Source of the DNA: Rhizobiales bacterium 32-66-11
GTDB taxonomy: Bacteria; Pseudomonadota; Alphaproteobacteria; Rhizobiales; Xanthobacteraceae
Length of the DNA stretch: 64,000 nucleotides
Assembly (NCBI GenBank): GCA_002304505.1
Contig: NCEH01000038.1
Span: 25,500 to 89,499 of the forward strand
Reading direction: 5' to 3'
Shown here: piece after piece, positions 1 through 7,855 of the stretch
Layout of the letters: each line of letters begins with the position of its first letter
How positions within the stretch are numbered: the stretch's first letter is position 1
The notes under the pieces: model-generated
Seen by the model: the letters and a program-made list of their open reading frames with translations, nothing else
What the model was told of the DNA's origin: nothing
Databases searched by the model: none
Position numbers and translations under genes: made by a program

Positions 1-517
1 GGAGCATGCCACCGCCCGTGGCGCCAAGATTCTCGGGGTGCTGGAAGGCTGCGGGGAGATGTCCGACAATTTCCACCGCACCCGCTCCAGCCCGGACGGC
101 AAGCCCATCATCGGCTGCATGATGAATGCGCTGAAGGATGCCGGCATCACCCCCGGCGACGTGGATTACATCAACGCCCACGGCACCTCGACGCCCGAAA
201 ACGACCGCATGGAATATGTCGGCATGAAAGCCGTGTTCGGCGAGGAGGCCCTGGCGGGCATCCCCATCTCGTCCAACAAATCCATGATCGGCCACACGCT
301 TACCGCCGCCGGCGCCATTGAAGCTGCGGTCTCGCTGCTGACCATCGCCAACGGCCGCATTCCGCCGACCATCAATTACAACATCCCCGACCCGGCGATC
401 CCGCTGGACGTGGTGCCCAATGTCGCCCGTGACGCGCGCGTGAACCGCGTCATCTCCAATTCCTTCGGCTTCGGCGGGCAGAATGTGTGCCTGGTGCTGA
501 CGGGGGAGCCGGCGTGA
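1..517 (+). CDS. fabF: Beta-ketoacyl-ACP synthase (FabF/KAS II type), C-terminal part
   Basis: Condensing enzyme that extends acyl-ACP chains with malonyl-ACP in the cytoplasm. Only the last ~171 residues are in the window; the frame is open from base 2. Both active-site histidine motifs of the family are visible (NAHGTST near base 175 and NKSMIGHT near base 280), as is the closing SNSFGFGGQN loop. The catalytic cysteine lies upstream of the window. It is followed on the same strand by an SDR, a zinc-binding alcohol dehydrogenase and a lipid A acyltransferase. In rhizobia the acpXL-fabZ-fabF2-fabF1-adh-lpxXL cluster, which makes the C28 hydroxylated lipid A chain, has this order, so this is probably the fabF1XL position (inference). 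Confidence 0.93.
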   Translation, partial: EHATARGAKILGVLEGCGEMSDNFHRTRSSPDGKPIIGCMMNALKDAGITPGDVDYINAHGTSTPENDRMEYVGMKAVFGEEALAGIPISSNKSMIGHTLTAAGAIEAAVSLLTIANGRIPPTINYNIPDPAIPLDVVPNVARDARVNRVISNSFGFGGQNVCLVLTGEPA

Positions 518-572
518 GGCACGGCTTCAGCCGCTGGCAGGCGCGGATGGGCGTTGCAGGGCGCGGACATCC

Positions 573-1337
573 ATGACCACGCCCGAAAACAAGCGGGTTC
601 TCGTCACCGGCGGCGGGCGCGGCCTCGGCGCGGCGATCGTGCGCGCGCTGGCGGCGGCCGGCTATGACGTGACCTTCACCTATCGCAGCGCCGGCCCCGA
701 GGCCGAGACGCTGCTTGCGGAGATCCGCGCCGCCTATCCGCAGGCCGCGATCGGCGCCAAGCCGGTGGACCTCGCAGACCGCGCCGCCGTCGAGGCCCTG
801 GCGCAGGAGATCGAGGCGGACGCGGCCTATTACGGCTTCTGCCATAATGCGGGGGCGTCCTACGACACGCTCGCGGCCATGGTGGACCAGGACAAGGCCG
901 AGCAGGTGATGCAGGTCAATCACCATGCCTTCGTGCGCCTCGCACGCGCCCTGGTGCGCCCCATGATCCGCGCACGGGTGGGCAGGATCGTCGCCATCGG
1001 CTCGGTGGCGGCATTGCAGGCCAACCAGGGCAATGTCGCCTACGCCGCCTCCAAGGCCGCCCTGCTGGCCCATGTGAAGGGCCTGGCCGTGGAGAGCGCC
1101 AAGCGCGGCGTCACGGTCAATTATGTCGCCCCCGGCTTCATCGACACGGCCATGCTCGCCAAGTTCGCCGATTATCGCGACCGCATGGCGGCCCAGATCC
1201 CCGCCGGGCGTTTCGCACAGGTGGATGAGGTCGCCGCGCTGGTCGGGTTTCTCTTCTCGCCGGGAGCAAGCTATATCACCGGGGCCGTGATCCCGGTGGA
1301 TGGGGGCCTCTCGGCCCAGCTTGCCGTCCATCGCTGA
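573..1337 (+). CDS. SDR family 3-oxoacyl-ACP reductase-like protein (FabG type)
   Basis: Classical short-chain dehydrogenase of 254 residues, expected to reduce a 3-oxoacyl-ACP with NAD(P)H. The N-terminal cofactor motif TGGGRGLGAA is at residues 12-21, the NAG motif near 92, and the catalytic Ser144, Tyr157 and Lys161 are present (YAASK). The C-terminus has the usual PVDGG. It starts 55 bp after the ketosynthase and ends 14 bp before the alcohol dehydrogenase, so it is co-transcribed with the lipid A acyl genes. It may be the dedicated ketoreductase for very-long-chain acyl-ACP extension; that role is inferred from position only. The ATG at 573 has a weak ribosome binding site. Confidence 0.9.
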   Translation: MTTPENKRVLVTGGGRGLGAAIVRALAAAGYDVTFTYRSAGPEAETLLAEIRAAYPQAAIGAKPVDLADRAAVEALAQEIEADAAYYGFCHNAGASYDTLAAMVDQDKAEQVMQVNHHAFVRLARALVRPMIRARVGRIVAIGSVAALQANQGNVAYAASKAALLAHVKGLAVESAKRGVTVNYVAPGFIDTAMLAKFADYRDRMAAQIPAGRFAQVDEVAALVGFLFSPGASYITGAVIPVDGGLSAQLAVHR

Positions 1338-1351
1338 CCTTCAGGACCAAA

Positions 1352-2374
1352 ATGCGCGCCCTTCAGCTCGTCTCCGACCGCAATCTCCAGATCGTCGACA
1401 TGCCCGAGCCCGACGCCCCCGGCGCGGGAGAGGTGCAGATCCGCGTCAAGGCGCTCGCCCTCAACCATATCGATGTGTGGGGCTGGCGCGGCATGGCATT
1501 CGCCAAGCGCAAGATGCCGCTGGTGGTGGGCGCGGAAGCCGCCGGTGAAGTGGTGGCGCTGGGCGCCGACGTGCGCGGGCTGAAGGTGGGACAGACGGTC
1601 GCCATGTACGGCGCCATGACCTGCGGCCATTGCAAGCAATGCCTCAAGGGCCGGGACAATCTGTGCGAAAGCGTCGGCGGCGTGCTGGGCTTCCACATCG
1701 ACGGCTTTGCCCGCGACGTCATCAACATGCCCGAGCGGCTGGTGATTCCCGCCCCCGAGGGCGTCTCCTTCGAGGAGGCGGGCTGCGCCGGCATTACCTT
1801 CTCCACCGTCGAGCACATGCTGTTCGATAACGCCAAGCTGGAAGCGGGCGAGACCGTGCTGGTCCATGCCGGCGGCTCGGGCATCGGCTCCGCCGCCATC
1901 CGCCTCGCCAAGGATATCGGCGCCACCGTCATTACTACGGTCGGCGACGATGAGAAGATGGAGAAGGCGAAGGCGCTGGGCGCCGACCATGTGATCAATT
2001 ACCGGGTCGACCGGTTCGAGCACGAGGTCCGCAAGATCACCAAGAAGGTGGGCGTGGACGTGGTGTTCGAGCATGTGGGCGCCGACACCTGGAACGCGTC
2101 GCTGCTCTCCATGAAGCCGGGCGCGCGGCTCGTCACCTGCGGCTCCACCTCCGGCGTGAGCGTGCAGATGAACCTGATGCAGCTGTTCCAGCGCCAGTAC
2201 AAGATCTTCGGCTCGTTCGGCGCCACCATCCGCAATGTGGCGGACGGGCTGGAAAAGATGGGCCGGGGCGTGAAGCCGGTGATCGATACCGTCGTGCCGC
2301 TGGAGCGGTTCAACGAGGGGCTGGAGCGCCTGGAGAGCCGCAAGGTGTTCGGCAAGATCATCGTGCGCTTCTAA
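1352..2374 (+). CDS. Zinc-binding alcohol dehydrogenase of the VLCFA lipid A cluster (AdhXL-like)
   Basis: Medium-chain dehydrogenase/reductase of 340 residues. The four structural-zinc cysteines are at Cys91, Cys94, Cys97 and Cys105 (CGHCKQC then NLC). The position that normally holds the catalytic-zinc cysteine near residue 39 reads NHID, as in quinone-oxidoreductase-like members, so catalytic zinc binding is doubtful. The Rossmann motif HAGGSGIGSAA is in the middle. Its place between the fatty acid genes and the acyltransferase matches adh2XL of rhizobia, which is thought to act in synthesis of the 27-hydroxyoctacosanoyl chain of lipid A. The exact reaction is not established by the sequence. 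Confidence 0.88.
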   Translation: MRALQLVSDRNLQIVDMPEPDAPGAGEVQIRVKALALNHIDVWGWRGMAFAKRKMPLVVGAEAAGEVVALGADVRGLKVGQTVAMYGAMTCGHCKQCLKGRDNLCESVGGVLGFHIDGFARDVINMPERLVIPAPEGVSFEEAGCAGITFSTVEHMLFDNAKLEAGETVLVHAGGSGIGSAAIRLAKDIGATVITTVGDDEKMEKAKALGADHVINYRVDRFEHEVRKITKKVGVDVVFEHVGADTWNASLLSMKPGARLVTCGSTSGVSVQMNLMQLFQRQYKIFGSFGATIRNVADGLEKMGRGVKPVIDTVVPLERFNEGLERLESRKVFGKIIVRF

Positions 2375-2397
2375 AGACCCTTGCGAGGAAACCGGCC

Positions 2398-3333
2398 GTG
2401 TCGCCGCTGAAGATCCTGTGGGGCCGTTTCATGCGGCGCATCCGCCGCGCGCTTGCCCCCATCGCCGAGAGCATCATCGTCGGCTTCGTGCGGGTGCTGG
2501 TGTGGTGGTCGCGGCTCTTTCCCATCTCCTGGTCCTCGGCGGTGGTGAGCACGCTCGCGCGCCTGCTGGGCCCGTTCTTCCTGGTGAGCCGCGTCGCGCG
2601 GCAAAACCTGCGCCGCGCCTTCCCGGAAAAGAGCGACGCCGAGATTCGGCGTATTCTAGATGGGGTGTGGGACAATCTCGGCCGCATGTCCGCGGAATTC
2701 GCCCATCTCGATCGGATCTGGGATTATGACCCGGTGCATCCCGGCAACGGGCGCATCGAGATCGTCGGCACCGAGGTGATGGCTCGCCTGCGCGACGACG
2801 GCAAGCCGGCGCTGTTCTTCACCTCCCACACCGGCAATTGGGAATTGAACGCCATCACCGGCGGCAAGCTGGGCGTGAAGGGCGGCGTGCTCTATCGCGC
2901 GCCCAACATCCAGAAGGCCGCCAAGCTGATCGAGGACATGCGGGCGGAGACCATGCCCGGCCTCATCCGCGCCAACCGCAATGCCGGCCGCCAAATGGCG
3001 CGGATGCTGGAAGAGGGCCAGCATATCGGCATGCTGGTGGATCAATATTGGGGCCAGGGCGTGGTGGTGGATTTCTTCGGCCGCCCCTGCCCCACCAATC
3101 CCACCTTGGCGCGGCTCGCCCGGCAGTTCGAATGCCCGGTGCACGGCATGCGGGTGATCCGCCTGCCGAAGGGGCGGTTCCGCATCGAGGTCACGGAAGA
3201 AATCGCCCTGCCGCGCGATGCGGACGGCCGCATCGACGTGCAGGGTGCCATGCAGGCGGTGACGGCGGTGATCGAGGATTGGGTCCGCGAATATCCCGGC
3301 CAATGGCTCTGGCTGCATCGCCGCTGGCGATAA
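2398..3333 (+). CDS. lpxXL: Lipid A very-long-chain acyltransferase, LpxXL-like (HtrB/LpxL family)
   Basis: Inner-membrane acyltransferase of 311 residues that adds a secondary acyl chain to lipid A from acyl-ACP. The catalytic HTGNWE motif (HX4E) is at residues 144-149, and an amphipathic or hydrophobic N-terminal stretch precedes it (about residues 25-63). The GTG start at 2398 is chosen because GAGGAAA lies 8-14 bases upstream. The family is certain; the long-chain XL specificity is inferred from its place as last gene after the FabF, SDR and alcohol dehydrogenase genes. The gap to purE (85 bp) and a candidate promoter there suggest that the operon ends here. Confidence 0.9.
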   Translation: MSPLKILWGRFMRRIRRALAPIAESIIVGFVRVLVWWSRLFPISWSSAVVSTLARLLGPFFLVSRVARQNLRRAFPEKSDAEIRRILDGVWDNLGRMSAEFAHLDRIWDYDPVHPGNGRIEIVGTEVMARLRDDGKPALFFTSHTGNWELNAITGGKLGVKGGVLYRAPNIQKAAKLIEDMRAETMPGLIRANRNAGRQMARMLEEGQHIGMLVDQYWGQGVVVDFFGRPCPTNPTLARLARQFECPVHGMRVIRLPKGRFRIEVTEEIALPRDADGRIDVQGAMQAVTAVIEDWVREYPGQWLWLHRRWR

Positions 3334-3368
3334 TGACCGGGCGAAACGCTTCCGGCAAAATCCCACGC

Positions 3369-3395
3369 TTGCCCCCCGACCCCTTATCCTATAAA
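3369..3395 (+). promoter_or_regulatory. Candidate sigma-70 promoter of purEK
   Basis: A TTGCCC element at 3369-3374 and a TATAAA element at 3390-3395 precede purE by about 24 bases. The 15-bp spacing is shorter than ideal, so this is only a candidate. I see no purine riboswitch fold here. Confidence 0.3.
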
Positions 3396-3418
3396 GCCGC
3401 GCTTTCCTTTTTTCGGGG

Positions 3419-3910
3419 ATGAACGATATGGGTTCGCGGCCGGTGGCCGTCATCATGGGCAGCCAGTCGGACTGGGAGACCATGCGGCACGCTGCGGAAA
3501 CGCTCGCAGCACTCGAGATCGGCAACGATGTGCGCATCGTCTCCGCCCATCGCACGCCTGAGCGCATGTTCGCCTTCGCCAAGGGGGCGAAAGCGGAAGG
3601 CTTCAAGGTGATCATCGCGGGCGCCGGCGGCGCGGCCCATCTGCCGGGCATGGTGGCGGCCCTGACGACGCTGCCGGTGTTCGGCGTGCCGGTGGAATCG
3701 AAAGCCATGTCCGGCCTGGACAGCCTCTATTCCATCGTCCAGATGCCGGCGGGCGTCCCCGTGGGCACGCTCGCCATCGGCAAGGCCGGGGCCACCAACG
3801 CCGCCTTGCTCGCCGCCGCCGTGCTGGCGCTCGGCGACGAGGCGCTGGCCGCGCGGCTCGAGGCCTATCGCGCCGAACGCACGGCAGCAGTCACGGAACG
3901 GCCGGTCTGA
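3419..3910 (+). CDS. purE: N5-carboxyaminoimidazole ribonucleotide mutase PurE
   Basis: Class I PurE of 163 residues. It converts N5-CAIR to CAIR in purine synthesis. The family hallmarks are all present: GSQSDWETM at the N-terminus, SAHRTPERM in the substrate site, [18 protein letters not shown] with the following [12 protein letters not shown], and the [11 protein letters not shown] helix. ATG 3419 follows CGGGG closely; ATG 3428 is the alternative start and would shorten the protein by three residues. It lies 3 bp upstream of purK, with which it forms the standard two-gene unit. Confidence 0.97.
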   Translation: MNDMGSRPVAVIMGSQSDWETMRHAAETLAALEIGNDVRIVSAHRTPERMFAFAKGAKAEGFKVIIAGAGGAAHLPGMVAALTTLPVFGVPVESKAMSGLDSLYSIVQMPAGVPVGTLAIGKAGATNAALLAAAVLALGDEALAARLEAYRAERTAAVTERPV

Positions 3911-3913
3911 TCC

Positions 3914-5014
3914 ATGCTGAAGCCCGGTTCCACCATCGGCATCCTCGGCGGGGGCCAGCTCGGCCGCATGATCGCCCTTTCGGCGGCCCAGCTCGGCCTG
4001 AAGACCCATATTCTGTGTCCGGACGCGGACAGCCCCGCCTTCCAGGTGGCCGCTGGCCATATCTGCGCCGCCTATGACGACGAAGCCGCCCTCGCCGAGC
4101 TGGCGCGGGTGAGCGATGTCGTGACGTATGAATTCGAGAATGTGCCTCTGGCCACGGCGCAATTTCTGGAACGCCACGTGCCCGTGCGGCCGGGGGCGAA
4201 GGCGCTGGCGATCACCCAGGACCGCCTGTTGGAAAAGAGCTTCGTGCGCGACCTCGGGATCGAAACCGCGCCGTTCGCCCCGGTGGACGATTTCGCCGGC
4301 CTGGAAGCCGCGGTGGCCAGCATCGGCCTGCCGGCGGTGCTGAAGACCCGCCGCTTCGGCTATGACGGCAAGGGGCAGGTGACGCTCCGCCCCGGCGACG
4401 ACCTCCACGCCGCGTGGCACGCCATCGGGGCGCAGAGCGCGATTCTGGAAGGCTTCGTGACATTCGAGCGCGAGGTTTCGGTGATCGCGGCGCGATGCAT
4501 GGACGATGCGTTCGCGGCCTATGACGTGACCGAGAACGTGCACCGCGACCATATCCTGCACACCTCCACCGTGCCGGCCGCCGTGTCTCGGCAGGCCTCG
4601 GACCGCGCGCATGCCATCGCCTGCAAGATCGCCGGCGCGCTCTCCTATGTGGGCGTGTTCGCGGTGGAATTGTTCATCACCTCCGCCGCCTCGGGCGAAC
4701 AGGTGATCGTCAACGAGATCGCCCCGCGCGTACATAATTCCGGGCATTGGACGCAGGACGGCGCCGTCACCAGCCAGTTCGAGCAGCATGTTCGCGCCAT
4801 TGCTGGCTGGCCGCTCGGCGATGCGTCTCGCCTCGGCGCGGTGCAGATGATCAATCTCATCGGGGCAGATGCGCACGATTGGGCGAAAATCCTGGCCGAG
4901 CCCGGCGCCCATCTGCACCTCTACGGCAAGGACGAGGCCCGCGCCGGCCGCAAGATGGGCCATGTGAACCGCCTGCGGCTCGACGGCCGCGTCTCGCCCA
5001 CCTCGACCTGCTGA
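3914..5014 (+). CDS. purK: N5-carboxyaminoimidazole ribonucleotide synthase PurK
   Basis: ATP-grasp enzyme of 366 residues that carboxylates AIR with bicarbonate and ATP to give N5-CAIR, the substrate of PurE. The N-terminal GILGGGQLGRM motif, the ATP-grasp core with FGYDGKGQ, EREVSVIAAR, and the metal-binding NEIAPRVHNSGHWT are intact, and the length is normal. It follows purE by 3 bp and ends 24 bp from the convergent TetR gene. Confidence 0.97.
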   Translation: MLKPGSTIGILGGGQLGRMIALSAAQLGLKTHILCPDADSPAFQVAAGHICAAYDDEAALAELARVSDVVTYEFENVPLATAQFLERHVPVRPGAKALAITQDRLLEKSFVRDLGIETAPFAPVDDFAGLEAAVASIGLPAVLKTRRFGYDGKGQVTLRPGDDLHAAWHAIGAQSAILEGFVTFEREVSVIAARCMDDAFAAYDVTENVHRDHILHTSTVPAAVSRQASDRAHAIACKIAGALSYVGVFAVELFITSAASGEQVIVNEIAPRVHNSGHWTQDGAVTSQFEQHVRAIAGWPLGDASRLGAVQMINLIGADAHDWAKILAEPGAHLHLYGKDEARAGRKMGHVNRLRLDGRVSPTSTC

Positions 5015-5038
5015 GAGCGGCCGCGCCCGAGCGTTGCG

Positions 5039-5659
5039 TCAAGCCGTCGCAGCGCCGAGGGAGCCGGCGACCAGGGTGCGCGCGATCCAGCGCACCGTGT
5101 CCTCGACCTGCGCCGTGTCGAGCCCGCAGATGTCCTTCAGCACCACCAGGGTCTCGATTCCTGCCAGCAGGGACAGGGCATTGACGAGGCGCGCGAAGGC
5201 CTCGGGCGGCATGGTGGCGGCGATGCCGCCCAGCGCGTCGGAGATCCACCGCACCCGCCGGCCGCCCCGGCTGGTGCCCTGGCCGGAGGCGGCGAGGGCG
5301 AGATAGGTGCGGAACAGTGCCTCGTGGCGCAGCACCATGGCCAGCACGCTCGCCACCACCTCCTCCGCCTGCCGGGCCGGGGGAAGCGCGCGCAGCCCTG
5401 CATCCAGCATCACCCCGTCCACCTCCTCGGCGATGGCGTCCAGCAGCGCTTCCTGGGCCAGGGCCTCAGGGGTCGAGAAATAGCGATAGGCCGTGGCTCG
5501 CGAGATGGCGGCAGCGTCGGCCGCCTCGCCGACGGTGGGCGTGCGGCCTTCCGCGAGGAAGCGGCGCGCGGCGGCGAGGAGGGCAGCGCGCGTGCGCTGC
5601 TTCTGTGCGACCCGTTCACCCGACGATTGACGATCCAACGCAAACCTCTTATGAGACAA
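5039..5659 (-). CDS. TetR/AcrR family transcriptional regulator
   Basis: DNA-binding repressor of about 206 residues. The N-terminal helix-turn-helix covers roughly residues 20-66 (VGEAADAAAISRATAYRYF). The C-terminal ligand domain is not diagnostic. No ATG or GTG is available near the N-terminus. The frame offers TTG at 5659 or TTG 24 bases downstream, so the start is uncertain. A 14-bp inverted repeat at 5653-5666 overlaps the upstream TTG, in the gap to the divergently transcribed cupin gene. This suggests that the protein represses itself and the cupin gene. Confidence 0.88.
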   Translation of the reverse strand: MSHKRFALDRQSSGERVAQKQRTRAALLAAARRFLAEGRTPTVGEAADAAAISRATAYRYFSTPEALAQEALLDAIAEEVDGVMLDAGLRALPPARQAEEVVASVLAMVLRHEALFRTYLALAASGQGTSRGGRRVRWISDALGGIAATMPPEAFARLVNALSLLAGIETLVVLKDICGLDTAQVEDTVRWIARTLVAGSLGAATA

Positions 5660-5666
5660 ATGTCTC
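5653..5666. promoter_or_regulatory. Inverted repeat, probable TetR operator
   Basis: GAGACA and TGTCTC form perfect 6-bp arms around AA. The site lies between the divergent TetR and cupin genes and overlaps the possible TTG start of the TetR gene. Repressors of this family usually bind such short palindromes in their own divergent promoter region. Confidence 0.55.
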
Positions 5667-5709
5667 GTTATGAGATTTGTGTATCAAAATTCAGGAAAGG
5701 GCACAAGCC

Positions 5710-6201
5710 GTGACACTTCTTTCACCCGCCGCCCTGGCTGAGGCGACGCCGCCTGAAGTCGGATCTTCGATCCATCTGCTGGGCACGATCGTCACGTTCC
5801 GAGGCATCGCCGCGCAGACGGAGGGCCATTATTCGCTGGTGGAAGCGGCGACCGCGCCCGGCGCCTTCACGCCGCCCCACGTCCATAGCGCGGATGCGGA
5901 AGCCTTCTATGTCCTTGAAGGGGAATATGAGGTGTTCCGCGATGGCGAGATCAGCCGGCATGGGCCGGGCGCTTTCGTCTACATGCCCCGCGGCACCGCC
6001 CACGGCTTCCGCAATGCCGGTCCGGAAACGGCGCGCATGCTGGTGATTAACGTGCCCGGCGGCCTGCACGAGCAATTCTTTCTCGCGGCCGGCGAGCCGG
6101 CCGCCGGCCCCCTCGCCTTTCCACCGCCCCAAGCGCCGGATATCCCGAAGCTGATCGAGGTGGCGGGGCGCTATGGCATCACCCTATTGCCGCCGGAATA
6201 A
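5710..6201 (+). CDS. Cupin domain-containing protein
   Basis: Small single-domain beta-barrel protein of about 163 residues. Cupin motif 1 reads HVHSADAEAFYVLEG (metal ligands His, His, Glu) and motif 2 reads PRGTAHGFRNAG. Such proteins are often metal-dependent dioxygenases or isomerases of the quercetinase-like group; the substrate cannot be read. GTG 5710 is preferred over the upstream ATG 5677 because AGGAAAGGG sits 8 bases before it. It is divergent from the TetR gene and probably its target. It converges with the DUF983 gene 27 bp away. Confidence 0.8.
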   Translation: MTLLSPAALAEATPPEVGSSIHLLGTIVTFRGIAAQTEGHYSLVEAATAPGAFTPPHVHSADAEAFYVLEGEYEVFRDGEISRHGPGAFVYMPRGTAHGFRNAGPETARMLVINVPGGLHEQFFLAAGEPAAGPLAFPPPQAPDIPKLIEVAGRYGITLLPPE

Positions 6202-6228
6202 TGCAGTCATTATTCCTGCAATATCCAT

Positions 6229-6624
6229 TCATTTTGGCGCAATCTTCGGGAGAGGGATGAGCTTTCCCTCTTCCGCCTTGTAGAAATATTGGCTCGCCAC
6301 CAGCCATCCCTTGAGCGGCCGCAACGGCGGAATGCAGGTGAGCAGAAGCAGGGGAAGCGTCGTCACCAGATGCACCCAGTACGGCGCCTCATGCGCCATT
6401 TCGAGCCAGATGGCGAACAGGGTCGAGGGCAGGCAGCCGAAGCAGATGACGAAGAAGGCAGGGCCGTCCGCCGGATCAGCGAAGGAATAATCGAGGCCGC
6501 ACACCTCGCACTTGGGCGCGAGCGTGAGGAACCCGTTGAACAGATGCCCTTGCCCGCAGCGCGGACAGCGGCCGCGCAAGCCGGTTTCCAGGGGGGACAA
6601 GGCGGGCCAGGAGGGAGTGGCCAT
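6229..6624 (-). CDS. DUF983 family membrane protein
   Basis: Small membrane protein of 131 residues. The N-terminal RGRCPRCGQGHLF and CEVCG pairs form a likely zinc ribbon (four cysteines), followed by the family motif DYSFADPADGPAFFV and two hydrophobic helices (about residues 55-73 and 80-98). DUF983 proteins are common in alphaproteobacteria. In related organisms they occur near cytochrome oxidase genes, but no such neighbours are present here and no function can be assigned. Confidence 0.88.
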   Translation of the reverse strand: MATPSWPALSPLETGLRGRCPRCGQGHLFNGFLTLAPKCEVCGLDYSFADPADGPAFFVICFGCLPSTLFAIWLEMAHEAPYWVHLVTTLPLLLLTCIPPLRPLKGWLVASQYFYKAEEGKLIPLPKIAPK

Positions 6625-6644
6625 GATGATATCCAGTCACGTGC

Positions 6645-6674
6645 ATTATTTGACTGCATATAATATACATTCAA
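6645..6674 (-). promoter_or_regulatory. Candidate promoter of the DUF983 gene
   Basis: On the minus strand TTGAAT (6674-6669) is followed after 18 bp by AATAAT (6650-6645), about 20 bases before the ATG of the DUF983 gene. The stretch is much richer in A+T than its surroundings. Assigned by eye only. Confidence 0.3.
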
Positions 6675-6748
6675 TTTAGTCGGGCAATGAGGGCCAATGT
6701 CGCAGTCTGGCGCAAGGGCGAGCGGAATCCACTTTTGCTGAAAACGCT

Positions 6749-7636
6749 CTAGGCGCGCTTGCGCGAGCGCTCGGCGCTGACGTTGCGCGCGATGTGGGCG
6801 GCGAGATAATCCGCGGCCTGCAACAGGCCGGGCTGGCGCTCCCAGAGGATCAGATCCACCGAGGGCAGCGTCGGCAGCCCGTCCGCCGCGCCCAGGCGGA
6901 CCAGCCCGGTGGACCGCACCGAATCGGCGAGCACGATGATGGCGGCATCCGCCAGCGCCATGGCCTGGAGGCCGGCAATGCTTTCCGAGACGCAGGCGAT
7001 GCGCCAGGGGCGTCCCTGCTCGTTCAGTCCCGCCAGGGCATAATCGCGATAGAGATTGCCGTCCGGCAACATGGCGAGCGGCAGCGGATCATCCAGATGA
7101 GCTGTCCCGTCGGCGGCGCCGAGCCAGACCAGCGGCTCCGCCCGCAGAACCGTGCCACGCCCCACCTTCGGCGCTACGCCGGGCATCCGGGTGGCGATGG
7201 CGATATCGATCAGCCCGTCGGTCATGTCCTGCGCCAATTGCCGCGACAGCGCGCAGCGTACCGTCACCTCCACGCCCGGATAGCTGGCGCGGAAGCTCGC
7301 CAGGGTCTCGGGCAGGAGGAAGGCGGCATAGAGATCGGGACAGCCGAGCGTGACCCGCCCCTCGATCTCCTCGGCCGCGAGGCGCAGGCACGCTTCCTCA
7401 TGCATGCGCAGCACGGTGCGCGCATAGGGCAGCAGCATCTCGCCATGGCGCGACAACCGCAGGTGCCGCAAATCCGGCTCGAACAAGGCGCGGCCCGCCG
7501 CCTCCTCGAGCCGCTTCACCTGCAGGCTGATGGCGGGCTGGGTGCGGTTCAGCTTTCGCGCGACACGGGTCACGCTCTGCTCCTGAACGAGCATCACGAA
7601 GGTGCGCAAGAGGGTGATTTCGAGAGGACGGCTCAT
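6749..7636 (-). CDS. LysR family transcriptional regulator, divergent from the liv-type operon
   Basis: Regulator of 295 residues with the N-terminal LysR helix-turn-helix (SVTRVARKLNRTQPAISLQ, residues ~19-37) and a type 2 periplasmic-binding-like effector domain. CAGGAG lies 4-5 bases before the ATG at 7636. It is transcribed away from the Liv-type ABC operon starting at 7856, and a dyad with a promoter-like sequence lies between them. It therefore probably controls that transport operon in response to the transported compound or a breakdown product. The compound is unknown. Confidence 0.92.
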   Translation of the reverse strand: MSRPLEITLLRTFVMLVQEQSVTRVARKLNRTQPAISLQVKRLEEAAGRALFEPDLRHLRLSRHGEMLLPYARTVLRMHEEACLRLAAEEIEGRVTLGCPDLYAAFLLPETLASFRASYPGVEVTVRCALSRQLAQDMTDGLIDIAIATRMPGVAPKVGRGTVLRAEPLVWLGAADGTAHLDDPLPLAMLPDGNLYRDYALAGLNEQGRPWRIACVSESIAGLQAMALADAAIIVLADSVRSTGLVRLGAADGLPTLPSVDLILWERQPGLLQAADYLAAHIARNVSAERSRKRA

Positions 7637-7656
7637 TTCTCCTGATAAATATTATT

Positions 7657-7674
7657 TTGCTTTTCGCAAAGCAA
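7657..7674. promoter_or_regulatory. Dyad, probable LysR binding site
   Basis: TTGCTTT and AAAGCAA form perfect 7-bp arms around TCGC, with T-N11-A character. The site is 21 bp upstream of the lysR start and just upstream of the candidate promoter facing livG, the usual place for a LysR activation and autoregulation site. Confidence 0.5.
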
Positions 7675-7681
7675 TATAAAT

Positions 7682-7710
7682 TTGATTACTTGATTTAACT
7701 GAGGTCTAAT
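7682..7710 (+). promoter_or_regulatory. Candidate promoter of the liv-type operon
   Basis: TTGATT at 7682-7687 and TCTAAT at 7705-7710 are separated by 17 bp in an A+T-rich gap. This would give a start near 7717 and a leader of about 140 bases before the ATG at 7856. The LysR dyad would centre near -51. Confidence 0.4.
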
Positions 7711-7855
7711 TTAGGAGGACTTAGCCAATATTGATTACCCCATAGGCAACTGCGCAAAATTTGATCTGAATCAAACGCGGATGTGCAACCGAAAAAGGCA
7801 GTCGACAAGCGGCGAGATAATAATTAATAAAATCCATGGATATAGGGGATATTAA

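Noticed and set aside
3334..3418. Possible purine riboswitch before purE
   Set aside because: The gap is too short and no three-way-junction pattern is visible; only a weak promoter-like sequence.
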